From NCBI GenBank assembly GCA_945859605.1, contig OX243824.1, forward strand, positions 31,011,869 through 31,075,868: a DNA stretch of 64,000 nucleotides. Direction: 5' to 3'. The notes beneath the pieces were generated by a model, which was not told the DNA's origin, did no database searches, and was given only the letters and a program-made list of their open reading frames with translations. The translations under genes were made by a program, and so were the position numbers. Positions 32,031 through 43,035 of the stretch are shown one piece after another. The DNA comes from Lumbricus rubellus (lineage: Eukaryota > Annelida > Clitellata > Crassiclitellata > Lumbricidae). Numbering within the stretch: the first letter of the stretch is position 1; the number at the start of each line of letters is the position of its first letter.

Positions 32031-32275
32031 TAGCTGGCTAAGGATGACTAGGAGGGCTTAATTAGCTCTATTGGTCATGCTCTGCATTCCTGGATATCAT
32101 CAAACATTCAACCATGACTTCCTGTTTAGAGCCGAGTCTTCGTAGCATTACGGCATCTTGTGTTCCAGCAAACAGATATCAAGTACAATTCCAAGAATGA
32201 TCCAATGAAATTAAGCTATCTGCGCTGATGAAAATTTTCGTGATCAAATCAGCTGCGCGCGCTTACATCGAACTT
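32031..32275. other. Short spacer, nothing recognised
   Basis: Unique-looking sequence leading into the duplicated zinc-finger flank. Confidence 0.3.
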
Positions 32276-32758
32276 TGGCCACTGCTCAAAGTTGGTGGTG
32301 CCACAGTTCCACTGCTCACTTTAACCACTGGTCGCCATCCTATATCTCTCTGTCATCATCCGCCTCAAACACAAAACGATAGCGTTATTATCCACTCAAA
32401 AGTTTCATATTGTCACTGTTCACCACGTTGCTTACTCTGGAAATGGTTGCTTTATATCCGGAAATAGGTATGGTAATAAACGATCAAGTCAAAATTTTTA
32501 TTGATTAACATTTCTAACTATTAATCCGTATATAGTAATCGCCAAAATCCACAGTCGTAGTATATATTATGAATCTCAGACCTATTCCAATAACACAAGT
32601 TGTATATCAGGAATGCCACTATTTTAAAACTGTAATTGTGCGCAGTAGGCCCCTATAGATCAGCACAAGTCAATAAATAAATCGTCAGATGGAGAAAATC
32701 GATGGCTAGAACAATGCTCTTGAAATTCCTTCCCGGTTTCAATGAGTTCGTCACATAT
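32276..32758. repeat. Segmental duplication, 3' flank and tail remnant of zinc-finger gene 2
   Basis: It matches 10035-10480. The stretch 32675-32758 corresponds to the coding end of gene 1 (the region around the C-terminal atypical finger) but is cut off from gene 2 by an insert, so it is now stranded non-coding DNA. Confidence 0.75.
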
Positions 32759-33066
32759 CACCTGGTCACCTGGTGCCGTCAGCTACTGAAGCTCTGGCGA
32801 AAGCCCTGGTGCATCTTAGATACACCATGACTATTTTCTTGGCAGAAGATAAGGGGTGGTTTGCCATTGCCTTCCCCCCGTTTGCCATCCGTGCCCGTTC
32901 GTTCACCCTTCCATACGGAAAGGTTACTAACAGGTCGCACCACGAGAAGGTGGGCACGGTGGACTTTGGTTCGCCAGCCCAGGTCGGTTCCGAGTCTACG
33001 CTCCAATTGGAGTCGTCGGTCGGGTCTCCTCCCCGCTTTACTCAATTGAATGAGTGACTGACAAAC
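32759..33066. other. Unrelated insert replacing the 3' end of zinc-finger gene 2
   Basis: This ~308-bp GC-richer block has no counterpart in the gene 1 copy, where about 380 bp of coding sequence (10481-10862) lie instead. It is open on both strands. I recognise no family, no inverted ends and no target duplication. It supplies the new stop codon of gene 2. Confidence 0.6.
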
Positions 33067-34225
33067 CTTTGCGATACATTTTGCCAGAATGTAATGTCAT
33101 ATGCATTTTCAAATCATAACGTCGAGCAAATGCTTTCTGACATAACTGGCAAATGTACGGTCTCTCACCAGTATGTGTCTTCATGTGAGCTCTTAGACCA
33201 TCATGAAGAGCAAATGATTTATCACATACCTCGCACTTGTACGGTTTTTCTCCAGAATGTATCTTCATATGCGATTTTAGATAACCATCAAGGGCAAATG
33301 TTTTGTAACATAGGTGACACATGTATGGCTTTTCATCAGTATGTATTTTCATATGTGTTACGAGATAACTGTGACTAGAATATGATTTCTTACACAACTG
33401 GCATCTGTATGATTTGTCGCCTTCACCAGTATGGTCTCTCAAGTGTGTTTTCAGAGAATGACCAGACGAAAATGATTTCTGACATAGCTGGCACATGTAT
33501 GGTTTGTTTGGTTTTTCTCCACTATGAATGTTCATATGCGTTTTCAGAGTACTACCAAAAGAAAGTGATTTCTCACATAGCCGGCACTTGTATGGCTTTT
33601 CGCCAGTATGGGTTCTCATGTGCATTTTCAGACTATAACCAAAAGAAAATGATTTCTGACATAAGTGGCACTTGAATGGCTTTTCGCCAGTATGTGTTCT
33701 CATGTGCTTCTTCACATGACAGTGATTAGCAAATGATTTCTGACAGAGTTGGCACCTGTATGGCTTTTCGCCAGTATGAATTTTCATATGCGTTGTCAGA
33801 TGACTACCTTGAGTAAATCTTTTCTGACATAACTGACACTGGTGTGGTTTTTCGCCAGTGTGAGTTCTCATGTGCATTTTCAGATATCCATCTTCAGAAA
33901 ATGATTTCTGACATACTTGGCAGCTGTATGGCTTCTCTCTAGTATGGATTCCCCTAATATGCGTTTCCAGATGACTATATCGAACAAAGGACTTTTCACA
34001 AAACTGGCATTTATTTGGTTTTTCACCAGAATGTGTGCTGACATGATGTTTCATAGAACTGTAACAGTCAAATGATCTATGACAAAGCTCACACCTGAAT
34101 GGCTTTTCGACATTACCGGTATGCGTTCTCATGTGCGTTTTCAGTTTACTGTGTTTAACAAATGATGCCCGACATATATGGCATTTGTAATGATTTTCTT
34201 CCATATCTTTTCTCGTATTCGCCAT
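33038..34225 (-). CDS. C2H2 zinc-finger protein with 13 fingers, truncated paralog
   Basis: A continuous frame of about 395 residues from the ATG at 34225 (MANTRKDMEENHYKC); an in-frame GTG at 34237 is not taken as the start. It has thirteen C2H2 fingers with TGEKPY-like linkers, aligned one to one with fingers 1-13 of the gene at 10345-12003, including the lengthened linker before finger 9 and the GIH/GTH spacing in finger 3. Finger 14, the basic tail and the atypical C-terminal finger are missing. The frame instead ends SGKMYRKGLSVTHSIE inside an unrelated insert. Base-contacting residues differ in most fingers but agree in fingers 3, 5 and 10. It may still bind DNA; whether it is expressed is unknown. 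Confidence 0.8.
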   Translation of the reverse strand: MANTRKDMEENHYKCHICRASFVKHSKLKTHMRTHTGNVEKPFRCELCHRSFDCYSSMKHHVSTHSGEKPNKCQFCEKSFVRYSHLETHIRGIHTREKPYSCQVCQKSFSEDGYLKMHMRTHTGEKPHQCQLCQKRFTQGSHLTTHMKIHTGEKPYRCQLCQKSFANHCHVKKHMRTHTGEKPFKCHLCQKSFSFGYSLKMHMRTHTGEKPYKCRLCEKSLSFGSTLKTHMNIHSGEKPNKPYMCQLCQKSFSSGHSLKTHLRDHTGEGDKSYRCQLCKKSYSSHSYLVTHMKIHTDEKPYMCHLCYKTFALDGYLKSHMKIHSGEKPYKCEVCDKSFALHDGLRAHMKTHTGERPYICQLCQKAFARRYDLKMHMTLHSGKMYRKGLSVTHSIE

Positions 34226-34237
34226 CAGGCTTCCCAC

Positions 34238-34828
34238 TTAATTGACAAATTCAGTCTAATCAAGCATGGATTCTTTGAAAGGCTCTCAGATGATCACCAA
34301 TGTACTCATAAAGCCTTAAGTTTCAGAATTTATGATTAACATCCGAGCGGTTTTAATTGATTCGTTTCTGACCAGATGACCAGATTGAAAACAAAACTGA
34401 AATGTGACTTCGATGAAGCATGAGTCTTGGTGTACACTGAAAGCTAGTCGCTTACGAGTTAAAGTGTTTCTGCAATGATTAATTATTGTGGTTGTGATAG
34501 TCTTTCCAACATTAGCAGTGTCCAGTTTTTCACATTTATGACGACTTCATAATCATCATTTTGATTCCAATTTCAAATTCTAACAGATGGATTCATGTTT
34601 CATCCGTAGAAGTAAACATTTTTCAAGTCAAGAAAGCTATAAAGTATTTTACAACGAAAAATACTTTATGATGAAGTTCTGTAGTTCTTCAACCATTGTA
34701 TAACAGCACACCTTTTGGTATTGTTTCAATAGAAAATGAAATAGTGGACATTCATAAAAAATTGTTGACATCTAAAAATCCAATATAATGTTCATGATAA
34801 ATCTTGCAGCGGAATCTTGAAGCTCGGT
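34238..34828. repeat. Segmental duplication, 5' flank of zinc-finger gene 2
   Basis: It matches 12016-12545 with substitutions up to about 34790. It may hold the promoter; nothing specific is identified. Confidence 0.65.
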
Positions 34829-35672
34829 AAACATGTGTGTAAACATGTATTTTAGCGTAATTAATTATTTTCACGTTTTGAACGACAAAAAAAGCTCCGT
34901 AAATTACTCCTAATGACTTGCAATGGTCTAACTCATCTAACAACACACTTAAAATTTCGTAACAATACGAATATTGACAGAAAATATGTTTTTAAAATGT
35001 CACATTTCCCATGCGAAATCGCCGTTCGATTCGCCATTGAACCACAACATCTGACCGGAAGTTGGGGCACGCGCCCAAACCATCGACGTATATGCGACTA
35101 TAAATAACGTGTACGTCAAGACTTCGAACGGTTCTAAGTTAAAAATGAGAAATGGAAGCTGGATGAAGGTATTTCTAGATGTGAAATAGAAGCCGGATAG
35201 ATGAAAATAAACGCTTTTAAAAGTAATGAAGGCTGGATGAGGGTATTTTTATATCTGAAAGAGAAGCTGGGTTGGCGAAAATAACGGGCGAGAAATAGCA
35301 GGTGAGGTAATAAAAATAATGAAGCTGACATTGGAGCTGGATTGATGAAAAATAGTTATTATTGAAACAGAAGTTGGATTCATAAAACAACTGATGCAAT
35401 CGAAAAAGCTTGACTTTTACTTACTTACTTATTAATTTTTGCTTGCTGCACGCCACTTCCGGAAATGGTAGCAATTGAACAACAACTTGGATCGGCGGTT
35501 TGTTACGACTAAATATTACGATTTTTAGATCGAAATCCTTCTTTTTTAGATATTCGAAGTATAATCATACATCACTTTGGCAATAGCACGTTGACAGAAA
35601 TATTTTAAGACGCTTTTTGTAAAATTATAAGCGTGAAAATAATTAATTACGCTAAAATACATGTTTACCAAT
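34829..35672. mobile_element. Element with CATGTATTTTAGCG inverted ends enclosing a foldback arm
   Basis: The segment containing CATGTATTTTAGCGTAATT and ATTATTTTCACG at 34846-34876 is mirrored at 35628-35662. In between, 35140-35390 holds five or six AGAAGCTGGAT repeats pointing one way only. Related CACGTTTACC/AAAATACACG words flank the old copy at 39.2-40.2 kb. No clear target duplication. Confidence 0.55.
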
Positions 35673-35896
35673 GTTGCTTAAATGTGTGAAGCTGGGCGAC
35701 TCACTTTGCTAATAACACGTGTATAATATTAACTCAGCCATGTCCTTTATCAACAGCCTATCAAAACCATTGAGGTCACGGTAATCTATCGTTTTCAATC
35801 GCTTGTCTCTGAATGTGTATTTGTCGTTGTCAAGGCGCCCTTGTAGCAGCATGGCCGCATTGCGGCACTATAGAAATTGTCATCATCATTATTATA

Positions 35897-37091
35897 GGGT
35901 GTCTCGGTAGGTCGTGAACGATTTTGAATGCAGACAAATATATGTTATACACAATATAATGTGGAAAGTTTTATACTGGCGGATAGGTTATTCAAATGAA
36001 AATATTTATATAAAAAATTAGATCACTAGCTCACTTAATAAAATTGTAGCGCCAATATCCGTGACGTCATCAAATTCGTGCCAAGTAAACGTCAAGTTAA
36101 GCCGCAAACAATATTGTACGACCATCATTGTTAATCCACACATAATTAATTAATACAAATTAGCATTTAGGCCTAGTATTTAATAATGTTTCCTTTACTC
36201 TTTATTACAGCCTCAAGTCGATTAGTCATCGACCAAATAGATTTTTCAGAGTTGTCAGAGGTAGGCCTATTAATGTCCATGCCTTACAAAGCCGACGTTT
36301 TAAGGTGTTCAGTGTCTGGGTTCGGGTTTGGCATAAACAGTTGGATTAACAAAACCTCATATCATTCCAAATAAAACTTCAGTCACTTCGACTTATTACA
36401 TCAATGAGAAACAGGAGAAAGAGGTCAAACCCCCATTCCAGCGAAGTGCAGTAGCCTATGCGCTCAGTTCACAGCAACAAAAATGTTTCTTAATAACGGC
36501 GAAGGATTATTGCAACAAGACGGTGCACATGCACACACATCAAAGGCCTCAGTCGAATGGTTGAACAAGAATATCAATGTATAGCCTACATCTCACCGAG
36601 GGACTGTCCGCCTAATTCGCCGGATTGGTCACCAATGCAAAATGTTTGGAGTATTATGGTGGCAACTGCCGATCGAACCCCAAACGACCTTAAAAAGTCG
36701 GCTTTGTAAGGCATGGACATCAATAGGCCTACCTCTGACAACTCTGAAAAATCTATTTGCTCGATGACTAATCGACTTGAGGCTGTAATAAAGAGTAAAG
36801 GAAATATTATTAAATACTAAATGCTAATTTGTATTAATTAATTATGTGTGGATTAACAATGATGGTCGTACAATATTGTTTGCGGTTTAATTTGACGTTT
36901 ACTTGGCACGAAATTGATGACGTCACGGATAGTGGCGCTACAATTTTATTAAGTGAGCTAGTGGTCTAATTTTTTTATATTAACATTTTCATTTGAATAA
37001 CCTATCAGCCAGTATAAAACTTTCCACATTATATTGTGTATAACATACATTTTTCTGCATTCAAAATCGTTCACGACCTATCGAGACACCC
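35897..37091 (+). mobile_element. Tc1/mariner-type transposon with ~400-bp inverted repeats
   Basis: Ends GGGTGTCTCGGTAGGTCG and TCGAGACACCC are flanked by TA on both sides. Arms 35897-36298 and 36690-37091 are inverse copies with scattered differences. They include coding sequence (AGTCGATTAGTCATCGA), so part of the transposase gene is itself inverted and duplicated. It sits between two one-armed foldback remnants (35.1 and 37.1 kb). Confidence 0.85.
36480..36715 (+). pseudogene. Mariner transposase relic
   Basis: One frame gives LLQQDGAHAHTSKASVEWLN, the block around the second catalytic aspartate. After a stop and frame change, NSPDWSPMQNVWSIM follows, the block containing the last catalytic position. 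Together they identify a Tc1/mariner-like enzyme, but the frame is broken and the N-terminal DNA-binding half is absent. Confidence 0.8.
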
Positions 37092-37139
37092 TATATTATT
37101 AAGCCCAATAAATAATATCAAATTTTTGGGCTGGCGCGG

Positions 37140-37430
37140 CATCTTTATTTTTTAGCAATCCGGCTTCTACTTTGAATCATTCTCATCAATCAGGCTTCCA
37201 TTTATGCAAGATTACATTTAATGAATCCAGCTTCTATTTCAACAATAACTGTTTTATATCAATCTAATTTTTATTTAATTAACAATAATTTCTTATCAAT
37301 CCAGCTCCAATTTCAGCGAGAATGTTTTCGCAAATCCCACTTCTATTGAATTGGAAATTATATTCATCCATCCAACTGACTTCTATTTAGCAATCTTGAG
37401 TTATTTTTGTCAATCCAACGTGTATCGTGG
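37140..37430. mobile_element. One-armed foldback remnant
   Basis: About seven divergent ATCCAGCTTC-type repeats in one direction, with spacing near 35 bp. No terminal array, central segment or target duplication is recognisable. It is probably an old fragment. Confidence 0.6.
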
Positions 37431-37546
37431 GAACGAGTTACAAGTCGTGCGCACGACATAAAATATTTCGCATTCCCTTTAGGGGTTTCGTATGTATGAC
37501 ATGCAATGGCGAATTTTTATTTCACAATGGACAGTAGGCCTACCTC

Positions 37547-38107
37547 GGTGGCCGGACAAAATGGTAGCGAACAAAATGGTACGGACAAAATGGTATGGAT
37601 GAAATGAAAGCTGGATTAGTGAATTTTTATGTATAAAATAGAAGCTGGATTAATGAAAAGACGCATGTGAAATGGAAGCTGGATGAAGGCTCTGCATGGA
37701 TATTTTTATATATGAAATGGAAGCTGGATTGATGAAAATAACGCCTTAGATATAAAACTGTGTCAGGGTATTTTCATAGCTGAAATAGAAGCTGGATTAA
37801 TGAAAGATGCATTACAAATGGAGATTGGTTTAAGGAATCTTTTGGCTGAAATTGAAGCTGGATACATCATGAAACACATGAATGGAAGACATCAATCCAG
37901 CTTCCATTTCTCAAACATTTGTTTTTGCCAATCCGGCTTCCTTTTCTCAAGTTTTTTCTTCACTAGAGATGTATTTCAATCACAAAAAAGGCATCCACCA
38001 TCTATTTCAGCAATAAAATACCCTCATCCAGCTTCAATTTATCCATACCGTTTTGTCCGTACCATTTTGTCCGTATCATTTTGTCCGCTACCATTTTGTC
38101 CTAGAAT
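37547..38107. mobile_element. Foldback element copy G, with GGACAAAATGGTA ends
   Basis: Terminal mini-arrays of GGACAAAATGGTAC units (37557-37594) are mirrored at 38045-38100. The arms are AGAAGCTGGAT repeats meeting at ATGAAACACATGAATGGAAG, a version of the central segment seen in copies A, B and C. Flanks are GCCTACCTC (37538-37546) and CCCTACCTC (38108-38116), an eight-out-of-nine match and a likely 9-bp target duplication. The core is the same as in copies A and B but the terminal arrays are unrelated to theirs. Confidence 0.8.
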
Positions 38108-38126
38108 CCCTACCTCACATCATTTC

Positions 38127-38935
38127 ACATGCATGGTATACCATTGGGCATAACTGGGAACAGCGGTCCCAAATTATAAAATTAAAGAAATCTCCTCAGA
38201 AGGCTTTAAACATGATGTGTGGTGAAATAGAAGGTGGATTGGTGAAAACCGTTTGATTGATGGATGCTTAATTAAAAAGGAAGCTGGATAAATAGCATTA
38301 GAGCTGAAATAGAAGCTGGATGCACTGAAATCAACAATCCAGTTTCCATTTATCAAGTTTAATTTTCGTCAATCCAGTTTCTATTTCACCTACAAGGGCC
38401 CTTCATCCAGCATCCATTTCGCAAGCATTTTAATTAATCCATCTTCCATTTAACTTATTATGTTCATCATCCAGGTTCTTTTTCTCAACCGTTCAATTCA
38501 TCAATCCAGCTTCTATTTCAGATCTAAAATTACCTTCATCTAGCTTCTATTTCAGATCTAAAAATACCTTCATCCAGCTTCTATTTCAGATCTAAAACTA
38601 CCTTAATCCAGCTTATATTTCACTTGCGTTTTTATCAATCCACCTTCGTTTCACCTGCAACGATCTCATCCAGCTTCCATTTCTCAAGTGCTTTCTCATT
38701 ACTCCCCACCTTCATTTCACCTGCAAAAGGTCTCATCCAGCTTCCATTTCTCAAGTGCTTTCTCATTATTCCGGTTTCTATTTCGGTGGACCAGCTGGTC
38801 GTTTTATAAGTGTGGAGTGCAAAAGAAACCGTTTCTATGCGCTCATCCATTATACCGGACTATTACGACACGTCATGTTGATTTCTTTAATGCTATAATT
38901 TTGGACCGACGTTCCCAGTAGTTCCTCCTATCATT
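38127..38935. mobile_element. Foldback element copy E, sister of copy D
   Basis: The left end ACTGGGAACAGCGGTCCCAA is mirrored near 38909-38932 (TTGGACCGACGTTCCCAGTA). Its right subterminal block, containing the inverse of GCGCATAGAAACGGTTTC and of ACCAGCTGGTCC, equals the left block of copy D. Its left block (GAAGGCTTTAAACATGATG) equals the right block of copy D. So D and E are one subfamily in opposite orientation. The interior is mostly ATCCAGCTTC repeats; one stretch (38525-38610) is a clear local amplification. Confidence 0.75.
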
Positions 38936-38989
38936 GTTAATGTCCATGAAACGGTAAGAAATCGGTAAAATCGTAGAAATCTTGAAATT

Positions 38990-40270
38990 TGAAAACAAGT
39001 ACTTTTCCATTTGGAATTACGCCGATACGAATGTATAAAAACGATCTCGCTGAAATCGAAGCTGGGGATTTAGCGTTTATGGCAATAATTTTTAATCAAA
39101 TAGAAGTTATATAGAAGACAAATAATTGCAGCCTGAATAGAAGCAGGATCGATGTGAAGAATTCTTGCCGAACTAGAAGTTGGAGTGATTAAAAATTATA
39201 TATAATGCAGCTGCAGCGAATGAATAATAATTATTAACGACGCCAAAATACACGTTTACCATTCGTCTTTCCAGTCACCGTCTTATTATAATATGAGGAA
39301 GAAACATTGGTAAAAACCCATTTTAACGTCACAAATTATTTTCATGGCAAATTAAATCGGCGCATCAGAATGACATACACAACAATATTTTCCGACGAAA
39401 TAGAAGCGGGATTTCTCACGTGAGGGTCGGTTAGGGCTCAGGTTAGGCGCCGTGAGGGTCGGTTAGGGTTAGTGTTAGGGTTAGTGCAGTCACTATGCTG
39501 AAATTGAAGCTGGAATGATAAACAATAAGTATCAATGAACTAGAAGTTAGATTGATGAAAAATATTCACTTACGAAATAGAAGAGGGATTTATGGAACAA
39601 ATTGTTGCATAAACAGAAGCTGGATGAATGAAAAGGAGTCTTGGTAAACAACGCTGCAACGTTACTTCTTGGGGGTCGTAAAACCCACACCGGTTTCATC
39701 CTATCCAGCTTCCATTTCACCTACAGAGAACCTTCATCCAGCTTATATTTCAAGCGCATGAAAGCGGAAATGCGTACGCTAAGAAATAATGGTAAACGTG
39801 TATTTTAGTATGGTAAATTATTCGCTCATCTTCGCTCGCTGCAGCATTGTTATTTTTAATCAATCCAACTTCTAGTTTGGTGAGAATCCTTTTCATCTAT
39901 CCAGCTTCCGTTTAGGCAAGAATTAGTTAGATAAATCTCGCTTCTATTTCGTCAGCAAATATTTTTCATCAATATAACTTTTATTTAATTTAATATTTTT
40001 GCTCGTCACTCCAGCTTCAATTTCAGCGAGATCGTTTTCATAAATCCCACTTCGAGTTTAGTAAAAATAAATTTCATCAATCCGACTTCTATTTAGAAAG
40101 AACTCTTTTCGTCAATCCGACTGGTACTCGACTAATGCTGAAACCCATGCAATGGCGAATAATTTACCATACTAAAATACACGTTTACCGAAATAATAGC
40201 CGCTTAAAATGAAACCGCTAGAAAAACGCCAACAAATAATCTGTGACGTTAAAATGGGTTTTTACCGAAA
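38990..40270. mobile_element. Old, degenerate foldback region with a telomere-like patch
   Basis: Divergent AGAAGCTGGAT repeats (39050-39640) face inverted repeats (39700-40130). AAAATACACGTTTACC words occur at 39245, in inverse near 39795, and again at 40165. Between them, 39420-39490 has GGTTAGGGTTAGTGTTAGGG and related degenerate TTAGGG units. Boundaries are uncertain, and more than one insertion may be overlaid. Confidence 0.55.
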
Positions 40271-41440
40271 CATTAAGTGCAAAACCTGTTACTAGCAACT
40301 CCTCATTGGCCTAGCTATCTTTAGCAATTAATTAAATTACTTAACAGATTTATAGAATCTTACCAGATTTCAGATCAAAGCAGGTCTATTCAGATTTCTG
40401 GCCAAATTAGAAACACCATAATCTGATTCACTAACATCCGGCTCAAAATGGCGAGTGATTAAACTTAATTTCAGTTTTACGACACGAAAGCTGGAGCTAA
40501 AAGAAAGTATGATCTTGCAATGTCCGTCATCTAGCGAATACATAGTAACTTCAATCAATAAGATTATTATTACTAATAACACTGCGCTGGATTTCAACGA
40601 CGACTAGGTGCCGTTCCAGATGTTTTTATTTTAGTATTAGGGTATAAGTCCCTGAGGGTTCAGATGTACGTCGGGGCAAAAAAATATTAATAATATTCTT
40701 AGTTATTCAATGGCAGTGGCATTTGGTAGATGCCTATTGCCTAAGTCGTTGTTTTTTTTATATTCTATCCAGCATGTTAATATCATTATGCCAGAAGACA
40801 GAAGTTCACATATTATTATTGTTGTCTTGCTTAGGCCTACATTTCCTAATTATTAATTATCTAGCAAATTGCGTACACAAACTTAATTATTAGCCTACAA
40901 TTATTATTTAGATTCAATGGTGTGACGGACGCCGTAGGCCTACTTACGCCTACCCATTTACCGTCACATGTTGCTCTCACGCAGTCATTTGGAGCACTGG
41001 AGAGAGAAGATAGACGTAGGCCTTTTATAATTCAAACCTACTGCAGAAATGGATCGTGCAGTTAATTAGCACTATTAATCCCTTTAGCGACCGACCGGCA
41101 TATAATTAATCGCATAAATTATAAAGTTGACGACTAAAATCGAAATAGGGCCTATAGGCCTACGGTAACCGGTAAAGCTGTTAGCGAAGGAGGATAAGAG
41201 CTAGTGCATAGGAAACCTATTCAATTCATAATAGTTTCCTATAGGCTGGTGAGCAATAAAAAATAAAAGATCCTCATGGAACCAAGTTAACCAACCTATT
41301 TTTGCTCCAGCCCGTCAGGCCTGGTCACTATGAAGAATATAAAAAGCGGTTGGACTTTGCGTTGGTTGGTGATACTTGATTGGACTGAGGACACTAGGGA
41401 TGAAAATTCGAGAACGGCTGTAGTTTCATCTTATCTAACT
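40271..41440. other. Intergenic DNA with an endonuclease-LINE tail at 40600-40690
   Basis: GTGCCGTTCCAGATG and AAGTCCCTGAGGGTTCAG with GTCGGGG at 40610-40680 match the 3' ends at 28020-28100 and 50080-50120. The rest is AT-rich with several TAGGCCTA copies; no gene was recognised. Confidence 0.5.
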
Positions 41441-41690
41441 TTATCTTATCTTATCTTATCTGACAATTTATAAAGCGCTTCTTGCAGCAAGAGCCTTTCA
41501 GAAGCGCTCAACTTTAAGTTTATAACTTTGAAGAATTCAAAAAGGTAATGACAGAGCTTAGCATGAAAGCCACGCAAAACGCCACACCTTATAGGCCTAA
41601 TACTTTGAATTTCAATTGGTAAAAAATAATGTGGTATATGATTTCTCACTTCCACTTTAACATTTGCGTCTTCTGAAAAAGTAGACTTCG
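41441..41690 (-). repeat. LINE or SINE 3' end, also present beyond the second EGF gene copy
   Basis: On the minus strand, GAGCGCTTCTGAAAGG and AGAAGCGCTTTATAAATTG form a stem and are followed by GATAA repeats (41420-41460), a typical retroposon tail. The adjoining 41505-41640 resembles 50650-50745, downstream of gene copy 2. This retroposon-bearing flank was therefore probably part of the tandem duplication. Confidence 0.5.
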
Positions 41691-41704
41691 TTGTTTAAAC
41701 TTTG

Positions 41705-42069
41705 CAGTGGCGGATCCAGAACTGTTTCAAGGGGGGGAGGCAAAATCTTTGATACATATGGGACAGGGAAAAAATCGTCGTTGGTCGACAACAAAAACTG
41801 ATGACCTTTTTTTAGCCATCGGTCATTGGCTGAGGGAAAAAGTACTTTTCATCCGCCAAAAATGTTGATGACCTTTTTTAGTCCTCCAGCCGAAAACCGA
41901 ATGGGAAGGGGGACCACGTCCCATGCAATTTTTTTAGTGGGGGCCAATATGCAATGACACTTCTAGGCTAATCGTATGTATTGCTAATTTCAAACCGAAT
42001 GGGGGAAGCCACGTCCCATGGCAGTCTTAAATGGGGCCATGGCCGTATTGCCCTCTGGATTTGCCCCGG
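41705..42069. mobile_element. hAT-type MITE, 8-bp target duplication AAACTTTG
   Basis: The left end CAGTGGCGGATCCAG and right end CTGGATTTGCCCCGG are imperfect inverse copies. They are flanked by AAACTTTG at 41697-41704 and 42070-42077. The interior carries two CTGATGACC / GTTGATGACC plus poly-T plus AGTC blocks like those in the CATGGGCGGAG elements, although the ends differ. Confidence 0.85.
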
Positions 42070-42077
42070 AAACTTTG

Positions 42078-42508
42078 GACTGTGATTTTAGATGCAAAAA
42101 GCTTCTCACGGTTCCTGAACAACTCGGAGCGGTGAAGAATTATTCTCATTAATACAACTTCTGCTGAAGCAAGAATTATTTACATCTATCCAAATTCTTT
42201 GTAAACAATTATGTTACCGTATCATCAAATAGGCCTACGTCGATCTGCGCCGTGTTATCCGCTCCAAATTGGAGTTTGACAATGCGGCGCGGATCGACGA
42301 AATTATTGTCCGGCTCCGAATTGTTGGCTCCCAATTTTTCCTCCAAATTATGTGGCTCTGAATTGTTTAGACACCATTTCTCACTTCTCGTAATTAAGGA
42401 AAGTACAAAATTAGCCACTAGAGTTGCTTAGGCCTAATTTTCATTGTTAGGCCACTTCTCTTATCCAAACTACAGGTGTCAGCTGTCACAATCATGTCGC
42501 TAGCACTA
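42078..42508. other. 3' flank of EGF gene copy 1
   Basis: Contains an inverted pair CGTCGATCTGCGCCG / CGGCGCGGATCGACG (about 42237 and 42283) that may be a small hairpin element. No gene is recognised. A plausible polyadenylation signal could not be fixed. Confidence 0.4.
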
Positions 42509-42879
42509 TTATTGTTGCTTTATGCTTGGTATCCCATCGTACGGATAGCGAAGGCAGACCATCATATGAGCGGATTCTGTGTAGTTGCCAAGCGAGACAT
42601 CGTGCTGGTAATCATCGTTACATGCTATGTAACTCGTTGCCGGTAAGTCTTCTGGATAATCTAGACTGACCAGGCAACCGAAGTTTCCGCCAGCATTCAA
42701 CAAACCGGTGGCGTTGACATACAGTGGAATTCCTTGGACCGTGTCACGGCACTCGGTGGCTCTTCCGACGGGGTCACTCAATGGCGCCGAGAAGTAGCAT
42801 AGCCTGGTGAAGTCATTGGACGCAGGGTATTCCGCCCATACCGTCATTGTACCACAGATCAACGACTCATTGTAGTTAG
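42509..42879 (-). CDS. EGF gene copy 1: C-terminal six-cysteine exon
   Basis: Last exon of the downstream copy. The acceptor (TTTTTTACTTAG) lies just above 42879, and the stop TAA is at 42511-42509. It starts with two bases of a split codon, matching the phase of the EGF exons. It encodes about 122 residues: NYNESLICG, then WAEYPASNDFTRLCYFS, ECRDTVQGIPLY, GLLNAGGNFGCLVS, IACND and MVCLRYP. Six cysteines are all conserved in copy 2 (51006-51343). There is no membrane helix or anchor signal, so the protein should be secreted. I do not recognise the fold; conserved blocks and paired cysteines suggest a compact extracellular domain. Copy 1 continues about nine residues past the copy 2 stop. Confidence 0.75.
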
Positions 42880-43035
42880 CTAAGTAAAAAATAAATACGC
42901 ATGATTATAGCCTACAGGCATTATCTGCGCTGGCGAATAGGGAACCACGAAGAATACAATAAAAGAAGAGACCGAGAGAACGTCGCAATGGCCTTGGAGT
43001 CAGGCACCAGCGTTTAAGATGGCTGGAACATTGTA

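Noticed and set aside
37140..38850. CRISPR array
   Set aside because: Repeats of about 35 bp with variable intervals caught the eye, but they are divergent, mirrored in opposing arms and bracketed by target duplications in an animal genome.
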